Assembly: GCA_902702965.1 (NCBI GenBank)
Contig: CACRXP010000010.1
Coordinates: forward strand, 608,948-672,947
Length of the DNA stretch: 64,000 nucleotides
Source: Spirometra erinaceieuropaei
Taxonomy: Eukaryota; Platyhelminthes; Cestoda; Diphyllobothriidea; Diphyllobothriidae
Direction: 5' to 3'
Shown: in pieces, positions 1 through 11,200 of the stretch
How the letters are laid out: the number at the start of each line of letters is the position of its first letter
Position numbering within the stretch: position 1 is the first letter of the stretch
Program-made: the position numbers and the translations under genes
Notes under the pieces: model-generated
What the model saw: the letters and a program-made list of their open reading frames with translations, nothing else
Database searches by the model: none
Told to the model about the DNA's origin: nothing

Positions 1-694
1 TATGCACTGTGTTAAATTAATGGAGGAGGCATTTCTATGTAATTCATGCGTCACATTACCTTTACGATAAATTGAACCCAATTTTGAGATCTGATGTTGC
101 TGGTTTGTTTGCGCATATAGAATGCCCATACATGTTTTATTATTATTTTTAATGATAGATATCAAAGCAAATGGAGAACTTTTTCAAATCAAAAAATTTA
201 AATATGATCATAAAAATGAAATATGCTTTCGCAACAACTACTAGTATTAACTGGGCCACGAGTCGAAGATGGTATCTGTGGAGCCAAGATTAGAAATTAT
301 CATTTGTGTAGAACACCCAGTGAGGAACTGCAGAATGCAATCGCTCATGCAGGGGTTTAATGGGAGTTTGCCCAGGGACTATGAGGAAACATACTTTTTC
401 GCACATACTCAGGCAGCCGACTCGATCACTCAATCATCATGATCGAAAGACAGTATAAATTATTCACTAGTGCCATGCAAAGATTGCACTGTCTGTCATG
501 AACACCGAGTGCGTAACAGCACAATATATAGAAATGGGATTCTAATAGGTAGAGTTTAGAAGTACTAGAAACCTGGCATGTACTGCGAAGTCGGCTGGAA
601 TTAAGCATGGAATTCTGCTCAACTTCTACACACTTCGAAGTGTTTTTGATTACTAAGCTGTAAAGGATACGTTGGTATTTTTGCGATGGGCAGA
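1..694. other. AT-rich stretch, no gene recognised
   Basis: I see no repeat family member or coding region here. An open frame on the minus strand (426-794) crosses into the fold-back element that starts at 697. Its upstream half is element sequence, so I do not take it as a gene. Confidence 0.5.
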
Positions 695-696
695 TA

Positions 697-1441
697 CAGT
701 GCGTGACCGATCTCATAAAATATTGGCTGAAATTCTCAAATGCGTTTTCGAATAGGGAGGATTGCTTAGGTGGGATTGTACTGTTGCCTATCATGCAACA
801 TAATTCTATAGTATTTCAGACTTGCTAGGATGTCGGCCTTTGAATGCTCTTCTTTCCAACCTCCTGCAGAAACCATTCTCGGTAAACAATGACTATTTGC
901 GCAGCAGACATTTTTCATATTGATTTTCGATGACCTTAAAAATTCAAATATATTTTACAGAAAACATGCACAAAATAGGCCTTCTTTTATTCCCCTTGGT
1001 AGAAAATAGCATTATCTTTACATATTTTACCCGCAAAAACCGTATATTTAAGTTTAGAGAAAAGGCTCTCAATTTCCGCATAATTGTTAGTCAGATCAGC
1101 CGTTGAATATGCGTTTAGCGATTGCTGCCCACAAGGTACATGCTATTCGCATAGGGGAAATCATATATTCCTCTATGCTTTTAAGAATATACCATGTAAA
1201 GGTTATTAAAAGTTTGTAATGAATGCTGGCGAAATTGTACGTTTCATGGGGAGCACCGCTGTACCGGCATGTGCGATGCTGTATGTATGGACATCGAACG
1301 GTCGACATCCAAGCAAGCCTAAAGTACTATGGAATTATGTCGCATGATAAGCAGTACTACGATTCCACCTTAGAAATCCTTTCCAATAAAAAATGCATTT
1401 GAAAATTTTAGCCAATATTTCTTGAGATCGGTCACGCACAG
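697..1441 (+). mobile_element. Fold-back element FB-A, copy 1 (both ends present)
   Basis: The left end reads CAGTGCGTGACC and follows a TA at 695-696. The right end is its reverse complement with one change (CTGTGCGTGACC read from the right) and is followed by TA at 1442-1443. The right arm (about 1293-1441) pairs with about 697-850 of the left arm. The rest of the left arm, to about 1070, has no right-hand partner, so this copy has lost the inner part of its right arm. The core between the arms matches the core of the copy at 17596 in the same orientation, including a shared stretch near 1250-1290. No open frame resembles a transposase. It is probably a non-autonomous DNA transposon; the TA flanks suggest a Tc1/mariner-like origin, which is inferred from the ends only. 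Confidence 0.72.
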
Positions 1442-1443
1442 TA

Positions 1444-4400
1444 TTGCCTGCTCTCTGTCAATATTCCATCGTAAATGCAATTTGTTTGCATTAAGATACA
1501 TCAGCACGCGTCTAGTATTTGGTTTTAACATACTTTTATTTCCGCAATTGGACAGATTTAAGCTTTAAACTGCAAGATCAGTCTTTTGTAATAGAAATAT
1601 GTTTTGACTAACTTTAAACGGATGTCTCGTTTGCTAGTTCGCGACCAGCCCAAATCTGTTTCCCAAAACTTCAAGCAAGTCATGAAACAAGTTTTCTTCC
1701 TCGGTAGTTTTCTGGATGTTTTCTAGTCTTTCATACGCTCTTGGTTTAGATTCACAGTCGAAAATAGGATTTCTCTCGGACATCTCGTTGTCTGAACATT
1801 TCAAAGTCTGAGATCGACACATTTGCGAGGTCGGGCGCAGGACGTATTTTAATGTCAAATTGCATGACTCCATTTGCGAGGCCATCTGGGTCAGAACGAA
1901 TCTTCCTCTCTTGCTTTTGGCATTTCCTAGCAAAAGCTATGTTTGTCTGTCAGAAGGAGCAGCGTCAAAAACAAGACAGAGTGGGACGATCGTAGTTAGA
2001 ATTGTCAGTCTAGCTTGGAATAGTCTGGGGTTTTCCCGTATGATTTGTTAATGAATGTAAAGTCCATGCCTCTAACAAGGAGCCACGGACGCGTTATTAT
2101 GCCCGCTACAATCTGTTGAGCTGTGCCTTTGGGGTTCAATATAGCGCTCTCGCCGGTGCGCCTTGATTTCTTTGGTTTCTTGCAAAATAATCTAGAAAGT
2201 GTTTCCCTTCCTTTTGGCTACGATGTTAGAGAGGGGTTAAATGATTGTATTTGCCAATGCCATGTCAAGACCTTCGAGTAGGCAAGTTTTAGACGGCAGT
2301 TGACAGACTGAATTTTTATTCGTCTGACGCTGCATATCCATGGCCTATTCCATCACCTAGGTATATAACAGATCTGTCGGCATATAAAAGCGGAGTGAAA
2401 TGTTTATAAGATGCAACCGATAACCCGTCATGCATTTACTAGGAACAAAATTAGATCGTTTATTGCAGGCGTTCGCACATATACGATGTCTGCTGGTGTC
2501 GCTTGTGCCCAAGGTTTGGCTGCTTAGTTTTTATTATTAGTCCCAACGACGGCGCGCTATGTTGTCTAAGTTGCTTTCCAAGTGACGTAGTTTCGAATCC
2601 TTAGCCACCGGCAGCTTTGGTTGGCAAAATAGTCATACTGCATGGTACTTTTTGTAGCTCTTGCGCACGAACATTTTAAGCCCCCCGTACTTAGAACTGG
2701 CTGATGCGTTCTTTTCGAGTGCTATTCTGGAAATTTTGGTCGGGTTAAACAATCCACATCGAATATCTGAGTTATTTACTGTCCACCATCCATTCTTAAA
2801 ATGAAAAAAAGTTTCGATAAATTGTAATTTTGCCTGGATTACCAAAGAGAATATTTGTTTGTAGGTGGCTAAATTGCCATACGGAGCATGCATTCTTTCA
2901 TCTTTCTGTAGGCTGAAACATTCTTGGTCGGGTAGTAAAGCTGTCGGTTATTTTGCAGGTTTTTTGCAGAAAAATCGACGGCAGATTTTGTGCACGCGTT
3001 AATCAACAGACGATCTTACCAGCGGGGCAGGCAAAGAAAATATTCGCATTTGCAGCATATGGGGTATTTCTACCTCTATGACGAGTAGGCGCGGGGGGGG
3101 GTATGGTGTTGTTGTTATGTTGTGCAATTTAGATAATCTGAAGTACTTCTTAGACGTCCATGCCGTGCATGCTTAGCAGGTGTGTGTGTGTGTGCAAAGC
3201 TGCATATTTTGGACGTATCCACTTAACCTTATTCTGCTGCAATTACAAATGTTTTCATTAACATTTATTTACGGATTAACTGCCTTGACCGACACATCAT
3301 TCTCCACAGGAAAACATCAAGGTTCATTTGCACAATAAATGACCTCATTTACCGGTATTTTTATTAGCGATTTAGCGCGATGAGATTAATCGGAATCAGC
3401 ATCTGCGCAGGTTTTAGAAGCCATTTTTGGTTTTTGTTAAATAACATGATTGGCGGTCGGCTTAATTCATTTGTTGTTGTTGATTTGGGTTGGGCAAGGA
3501 AACATAGACACCAAGTGTTTTTTTTTCTTTGTTTCAGAGAGGACTACGACAAGTGTTCGGCATGTAGTTAGGAGCATTTTAAGTGGAGTAACGGTTCGTG
3601 TTGGGAGGGTTGGGTGTCGGCTAGGAGGGTCAAGTTTATTGCTTAATTCAGGATACGGAAAGAGATGCGCCTGCAAATTAGCGTGGGGCTGGCAGCAGTC
3701 CTGGGGGTGTTGATATTCCCGAGGCCATGCAAGAGTTGCTGCACCAAAATGCCTTTTCTATTCGCTGGCGACTACTGGGTACTTTCGGAGAGGACGCTGC
3801 GCAGTCAGTAACTTTTCCTCTGCGTATTCTCGATTGGTGCGCTTTTGGTCCAAAGGCGGGCACTAAGTTGCCATCTCTAGATCCGTTGAACAAACACAAA
3901 ATTACTAGACGATGATAGCTATGTCATGTTTGCACAACACATTCATTTCAGTTGTTTCCAAGTCATAATTCCGTACAGACTTTCCCGAAATAAAAATTCT
4001 TTTATACTCATTTTGTACTCCATGGAGTATGTGACTTCGATTTTACCTCAAATCTGAGACCGTACTTCGCAGGTTGGACATCGCTGGCCGGCTATTTAAT
4101 CCACAACACGCAAGGCGCACTCGTGTCAGAAGAAGTGGATATGACTTATTCTTTGTTAGGTAGTTTCATTGCGATTGCAATTCAAGGCAAAACTGTCTAC
4201 TATTGTGAGCTCGGTCAGTTTGATTTTACAGAAAAATCCGTGATATGAGCATCATCAAGCGGGATTTTACCAGCTTCACCGCATCATGAGATTTCGCAAA
4301 GTAGCGCCTAGATCAAATGATATTTATTGGTTCAAAATCATTTGGCTTAATTGATATTTATAGAGGGTTTGAAACCGCTCGGTTCTCGTGCCGAACACAG

Positions 4401-5526
4401 GGCGAGATTTAGTCAGATATCTACAATCATGCAAAAGCATAACGTTATTTTTTTTTCTAAGGAAGAATTTTCTGGTGGTCCACTCGACGGTGCCCATAAT
4501 TTAGTGGTAGTCTCCAGCATTTATAATATTTGAATTCACAGACTTATGTGACACCTTAATTTTAAGTCCAAATTATAACTACACTATTTGAGTATATTTG
4601 ATAAATAATCCGAAGAGAAAATTTAAATAATCACTAAATAGCCATATCTTAAATTAATGGCAGTCCCTGGCTCCTAAGTCTGCGTAACAGAAGACATTTT
4701 CATAAAGACATATGGCAAACCCCCCCTCCATAGTTTGCACGTTTTTACCGACGGCCTTAAAAATAAAAAAATAACTATTTTATGCTGACATCCATTAAAT
4801 GGACAAAAATTAAACAATCATCCTTTTTCAAACTAAATTCCTGAAGGCAGTGTCACTCATTTATAATGCATTATGCACGCAAACCTTTTTAAAAAAAATT
4901 CCACGCAGTTTCAGCATATGACTTTGCTATAATAGTTTATTAAGTCTTTTTCCGGTCATAAAGAATGCAAAGGAACGCCAGGGCATTTAAATTACAAATT
5001 CACTAGAACCGTAAAACCTTACCCTTAAAGCAAAAAGAGATTATGTTGACTCGTTCTCTATTCGCCTATGGCATGCAATCCATCATTCCAGCTTCATTCC
5101 AGCTTCGTAATCTAAGCGCTTAAGAAACAAACTACATACTTGTACGTAAGCTAGCCTCGTGAATAGAAAGTATAAATTATCCCTTAGCGAATTTACGCAT
5201 ATAGAAACACTCTAATTGCTTTCAAGTACACATCAATACTGCCTACACTGCAAATACCTTCTCTTGACGCGAGGGTAAACGCTACCATGTATCTGCGCCA
5301 CGGAAACAATTTTGAAATCTTTAGCATCCTGAATGTGGTCTTTGTTTACATTTTTGAAAACCCCTATAATCTGACTGTCATAAGCTGCCAAAAAGCACTC
5401 TCCACATCACTGCGCCATTTTAAAAAGGTCGAAAAATTTTAAACTCCAAATGCGACCTTTTTCTAAGCACTGTTTAAGTGACTTTGTAATATCTTACTTC
5501 AAATGCCGTCTGTTTTTGGACATAAT
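1444..5526. other. Gene-poor stretch with short simple repeats and a weak exon candidate
   Basis: Mostly AT-rich. It holds a G9 run and a GT run (listed separately), a perfect 14-bp palindrome TACTCCATGGAGTA at 4016-4029, and two adjacent copies of CATTCCAGCTT near 5084-5106. A GC-richer island at about 3550-3900 has several short overlapping open frames on both strands, none recognisable. The minus-strand frame 1634-1933 (see findings) is the only piece with coding-like composition. I can name no gene here. Confidence 0.45.
3093..3194. repeat. Simple-sequence cluster: G9 run and GT repeat
   Basis: Nine consecutive G occur at 3093-3101, followed by GTT-rich sequence, and a GT dinucleotide run of about seven units lies at 3180-3194. 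Such tracts are common in animal intergenic DNA. The two tracts are about 80 bp apart with unique sequence between. Confidence 0.8.
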
Positions 5527-5528
5527 CA

Positions 5529-6295
5529 CAGTCAGTGACCAATCCTGGGAAATTTTTTCTAAAATTTTAAAACGGCTTTCGATCGTAAAGGAATAATTAC
5601 TCTGATTAGGCATTCGTTGGAACACTTTTCTTAAACTTTCACACATGAAGAAAGGCCCATTCAAGTATCAAAAGTTTGCAACCATACACCTCTTAAGATT
5701 ATTGAGTGTCTACTCGAATTTTATCTATGTTTAGGTTTGTTTATGCTCCTTGTTAGGCGTAAAATAAAAGCCACATCCATTACAAAGTTTTATGAGCCCT
5801 ATAGCCTTAACTTCTATTAGAATTCGTGAATTTAGGATATTTCTCGTATATCAAGTACAGGGCGTATAGAGTGCAAACAATAAATGAAAATGCAACGTGG
5901 ATCTGGTTTGAGAATATTCGGGAGTAGTAAACGATTTTAGACGCCAATGTATTTCATTTCTTTAAGCAGAAAATGTTAATAAAACTGATGCTTTATCACA
6001 TATATACAAGAAAAGATACTTTCATCCATGACCACCATAAAATACATTTTCGTTTATAAGAACTATAATAAAAACCAACAAAACCCATTCATGCTTCATA
6101 TGTATTCATTTTTTAGCAAGTTCACCATTTGCAGGCGGCCGAAAGGGACGTATTCAGTAATCAGCACACGGTGTGACAGAAATATCCTGGAAATATACGA
6201 GACGTTAATCAGATCTACAAATTTCTTTAAAAAATTTTAATTAAAAACGCATCTCAGATCTTCTGATAGCATATTATGAGACGGGTAAGCGACTG
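5529..6295 (-). mobile_element. Fold-back element FB-A, copy 2 (both ends present)
   Basis: The left end is CAGTCAGTGACC, followed by recognisable left-arm sequence through about 5620. The right end (about 6244-6295) is the reverse-complement arm, with the hallmark AAAACGCATCTCAG block and a terminal GCGACTG. The flanking dinucleotide is CA on both sides (5527-5528 and 6296-6297) rather than TA. The core at about 5765-5880 matches the core of the copy at 22324 in the same orientation, opposite to copy 1, which is why I assign minus. The arms are much more decayed than those of the 22324 copy. No coding capacity is seen. Confidence 0.6.
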
Positions 6296-6328
6296 CATGA
6301 TAGCTAATGTGGTTGCAGCTACAAGATG

Positions 6329-7284
6329 CAGCATTTGGCTTTTTACGTGAAATGCTTTTAAAAAATATAAAATGTAATTTTGGTTAAAAGGAATTGTGTA
6401 GGTGGTATTGTAATATTGATAATGGTGCATAACACTCTAAGAATATTTCTTTCACGCCAGGTTGCAGGCTTTTAGATGAATTCATTCTCGGTTGCCTGTA
6501 ACAAATCACACTGTACAAGTGACCGTCCGTGTAGCATAAATTTTGTGCACTGATTTTGATGCTCTTACAAATGTAAACATACATTATTAAGGACATGCAC
6601 AAAGCTACCCATTCTTATCTCCACTTCGCATCACATCACGTTTTCTTTAAGCGATATGACCAAAAAAAATTTGTATTTTGGTTTTGAAAATTCTACGATT
6701 ATGAAATTTTTAAAGACCAGAAAATGAAATTTAAGTAACATCCCTAAACTCTGTTTATTAAAGTTTCTTAAAAAACACGTGTTAAGTCATACCATTGCAA
6801 ACTTTAAAGCCTTACATAACATCGTAGTAACGACAAAAAGGGATTCTTGACCTTTTAAACACATGTAGTATGCAGTTATATTTCGCAAACGCCAAATGTA
6901 AACGAAAGGTTAGATCGGACTTAAAAATATTCAAGAACTGATATTATTCTTTTAAACTAGGAGATGCATTTTTGAGTAAAAACTCTAAAAAAACGTAATA
7001 TGCTAACAACAAAGCCTGAAAAGGAGATTTATGCATGTGCTTTTTTTATAGAAAGTGTTTTACTTGAAAAAAGCATCGCAAATAGGCAACAAGTCTTCCC
7101 CCACACGAGGTTGGAAAAAATTTTTGAGTGTGATTCTTGCAGACAATCTAGCATAAGCCCATTCAAAGAGAGCATTTTGGAGCGGCTGACATATCATGGG
7201 ATTAATTTGCACGAGAAACACTATTATAACCCCCATCTAAGTGGTCCTTCAAAAGCAAAAACGCATTTCACAATCTCCCCAATA
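6329..7284 (+). mobile_element. Fold-back element FB-A, copy 3, right end truncated
   Basis: The left arm begins 33 bp after copy 2 ends, with CAGC after a TG. It is readable through the blocks near 6390-6480 and the late-arm block at about 6640-6710. The right arm (about 6930-7284) reads as the reverse complement, including GCATTTCACAATCTCCCC near the end. The last 25-30 bp expected at the right terminus are missing, and copy 4 begins there instead. The 124-residue open frame at 7000-7374 runs across this arm into copy 4 and is an accident of the repeat. Confidence 0.6.
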
Positions 7285-7286
7285 TG

Positions 7287-8270
7287 CAGATGTTCTTACT
7301 CATCAAATGTTGACCGACATTTTACAGTGCACTTCCGATTGGAAAAGATAACTTATGTAGCGTTGTTATATTAATCACCGCGAGGTATAATTATATAATA
7401 CTTCAGTTAATTCGGAATGACAGCTTCTGAACAAACTTCTTCACGACTGTCGTCAAAAACTACAGTATTCAAAAGCGGCTGCTTGAGTAGCATGAGTTTT
7501 CGCATTGATTTCTGATGCCCTTCTAAATTCAAATGTATTTATTAACAAATATGCAAAAGAATATTTATTATTGCACTCATTGGTAAGACAAGCACGTCTT
7601 CTCTAAGGCTTGAACTTAAAAAGAGGTATGATTTGGTTTTAAAACCTTTCCTCGTTTTGGAATAATTTTGAACCCGACCTGCAGTTACATTTGCGTTTAG
7701 ATTTTCCGAACTACAATCTGCATATTTTTTGTGTACTGAGACTCGTAAATTCCCATATGCCATTAAGAGGAAACCTTATGGAGTAACAAAATTGTGTAAT
7801 GGATTTGAGGCATATTATAAACTTTATAAGCCTTGTCAGTAAATACGGGGTCATTATGTTTTATGAGCAGGCATTTCACGGTCTTATAGGCTCATATTAA
7901 GAAGCTATTTTTCAAAACCAAAAGTTCCCTTTTTTCAAGCATAAAACTGACAGGAACGTCATTTTCGATCAATTGAATAAAAAATGATTATGTTTGTGCA
8001 TGTTTTTTTACGAACTATACTTCCGTTTATGAGTACATCGGAAATCAACGAGAAAATTTATATCATTTAAGTAGCCATGTTTTACAGATTGCGGTTTTTG
8101 CTGGCCGCCTAATAGGCGTTTTCCCCAACGTCGGCATCTAGAAGTAACTGAAATATTTCGAAATTATGCTGCACGGTTAAAAATAATAAAACTCAACCTA
8201 AGTAATCATTTCGAGTCGAAAACGCATATCACAATTTTGGTTAGCATTTCGTGATTTTGCCCATCTGCTG
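7287..8270 (+). mobile_element. Fold-back element FB-A, copy 4 (near full length)
   Basis: The left arm starts with CAGATG directly at the broken right end of copy 3 and is recognisable through about 7680. The core (about 7670-7870) is in the same orientation as copy 1. The right arm (about 7880-8270) is well preserved and ends ...CCATCTGCTG followed by TA at 8271-8272. At 984 bp it is close in size to the best copy (979 bp). A small palindrome CGCCTAATAGGCG lies inside the right arm near 8107-8119. No transposase frame is present. Confidence 0.68.
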
Positions 8271-8272
8271 TA

Positions 8273-11200
8273 TTTTTAAATAGGATAGGCACTGGTATTA
8301 TCTTAATTAATCGATGCTGCCTCCCACTGTAAATCTGAGGTGGCATAAAATTGGGTAGCAGGGATTGGTTCGCGCTTCAAATTTTTTCTGCACTTTAAGA
8401 CATGTTTTGCCCACACCATCGGGCCAAACAAAAGCACCTTCAGGCATCTAATGAGTATATTGGTTGCTTGAATAAGTGAAGTCATACGTGTTCAGTGAAA
8501 AAAACCTGTCTTTTCATGGAGTGCTAAAGTGCTTCTACATGTTTATCAGGCTGTAATCACTACTAATTCGGCTGTTCTTATGTTCCCAGCGAGCAGGTGG
8601 CATGCCGGACGCATTAACGTCAAGGACATTTATGCCGCTTCTGGAGGGGAGCGCTAAAAGCCACGAAATGCATGACACACTAACGATTCAAAGTAGAAGC
8701 AAACGGGGCTTATGCGCCGGATATTTTCTCGCGAGGGGTAGGGGTGCAAGGCGGGGCGGCTGACACCGCTCTCAACGGAAGTGTAAAAAGATACGAATCA
8801 GTGCATTAAATCTTGCATTTCTAACACCACTACCTGTGCACGTAAGCAGGATTTAAAAGGTTAGCTGTGGGAGCCGGAGGGAATTCAGGTCGTTTTGCGC
8901 CTAAGGCTATTAGGCGTTGGGAGCTGAGACTGTCGGCCTTCCACCCCCATTCAGTCGTATCAACTGGGAAAGCTTGTGTCTGCTGAGGCGCAAAGCATAA
9001 ACGCGCTAAAATGAAATACGTTTCCCACGAGCGAAACATTTACATCAAGGAACTCATGCAGTCTTGAGAGATTAGTGCTTTTGTGAAAGGTGGAGAGCAT
9101 GACAAAAAGGTCTGTATTGGAAAACAACATAATTCTCAAGTGTGCATTGGGCCATATTTTCACCCGGCATAAGCTAAGTATTCCTTTTAATGTAAAAGAC
9201 CTCGTAAAAATCCTTGTAGAATTGAAAAGTCTTTAGGTCAAAAGTTTCTTAAAAGGTATATTTCTTAACTAAATGTAATTAATTTAAGTGAACTATTAAA
9301 TTCCTGTCTTAATTTCGGCAATGTTTAAACGCATAGATTATGTTTTTCAAAGAAACATTAAGAAAAGAATTGAAAGTTGCTTTAAGCCGATGTAAAATAA
9401 AGAACGTTCGAAGACCCAAATTGTTTACCCTTTTCAGACACGGCTTTTTTGCATGCTCGATGGCTGATTTCCATTCAAGGCCCGCTAGGTTAGGGCAGAT
9501 AGGGTGTTTTCTTTTTATATTAACGGTCCAAACCTAAATTTAAAATGCACGGTATGCGCCGTTCTCCTTGGCTAGTGTTTTAATTGGGTCCCGGACTGCG
9601 CACGGACCAAAACGTTGTTTTCACGCAAAACTGATTGTTGTTACTTTTATTTATCCTGATTCACAGAATATTGCCGCAATATTTGGGAAACGCTTATACG
9701 GAAAGTGCTGGTCAGCTGTCGTACTTCCAAATAAAAACCGTCCTCCGTATGACATGTTTTTGGAACCAAAAGTTTTTTAGTCTTTCCACTTAGAAAGGAC
9801 TGTATTTGAAAGTGGCGCTCAAATTACAGGCTCTTTAGATTAGCACACCCACTTTTGCGTAGTCCAATATCCGCTTGTCATTTGCTGTTGCTGAATACCT
9901 TTATGATAATTACCAGAACCTTAATGAAAAGTTCCTCATAGCACATTTTCCGAATCGAAATCTTGAAATCTATTGAAAATGCTCTGATCAGTCTCGTAAG
10001 ACGTTTAAGATGCACTTTGTCCTTGGGCACCAAATAGGACAAAAAATCGATCGCAGGTAAAATTCGTCTCAGAAATGGATGTTTATTTCAATTCAAGGCA
10101 TATCTATGAAATTATGCAAGCATTGCAAACCATTTAGATAATTAAACCGACTGGGCCTTGAAATGCTCCTGGTTTAGCGGTCACTAGTTTTCTGAAACCG
10201 CCTTTGCTATTCGTTCGTGTTCTTAGTTACATAATTTTAAAAGAACTTATTCGTTTTTATGTTATATGCAGAAATTTGCATCACCTGTAATAATACCTCC
10301 ATACCAGTCATTGGGGCGCACTTCCATGCCAACTTTTATATCAGATATAGATCCGAAAAACAATGATGATAGTTAGATAAATTCGGCATCTATTGGTTGT
10401 CAGGTAGACAGTAGAAAACAGAGTTAACTATACACTGGTGTGCACTGAATGCATGTGTCTTCAAACCAGGAGTTTGCAGTAAAATAGATCACAGCTACGT
10501 CCATTTGACTCAAGAGTGAAAAATGTATAGCGGGACGTAGCACAGCAAATCTAGTGCCAGGTGTACATGCTGAGCATTCGTCTAAACGAATATTAATGAA
10601 ATATAAAATAAAATATTTAATAAAAATATTATACTCAACATCGGTTTCGGCCGTTATTTTGGATATTCTGAATTGATGAAAATGTAGTTAAAATTTTCAT
10701 GAAACCTATCCAATCAAGCTAAAGATGCAAACGTATTTGTAACAACGTAATATAGGTTTTTCGCAAATAGCAGTACGATTTATATAGCAAATATAGAACC
10801 GCTTTCCCTAAGCGGCTTGAAGGCTTTTTTAAAATCATAAGTCATCGATAACAAAAGAGTTTACGTCAAATGCTCCAGACAACACAATGTAAGCTATTTC
10901 ATGCGCTGAGTCACCAAGTACGCAGAATTAAACAATATACCTAATTAGATTTTAGATGTGGCGGTAATGCATCTTTATAAATTATTCTGGGTCTGATCTT
11001 TTTTCTGAAAAGTGGCCTATTTTTTAAAGCGACAGTGCAGGCTAGCTTCTGCCATTGATTCAAATTCGGATAAACCCTTAGAGCTCTCCACTAACACTCC
11101 CTAAAATGTGCAATACCTTTACCTGATGTATTCCCAAATCTTTCGTTACTAACTAAGCTTTCGACTTAAGGGCTTTTTCATGAGTTTAAATAGTCTTAAC

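Noticed and set aside
426..794. 122-codon open frame on the minus strand
   Set aside because: Its first third is the left arm of the fold-back element at 697, and the equivalent frame is broken in other copies. There is no recognisable domain.
7000..7374. 124-codon open frame on the plus strand
   Set aside because: It runs through the right arm of copy 3 and the left arm of copy 4 of the fold-back family, so it is composed of non-coding repeat sequence.
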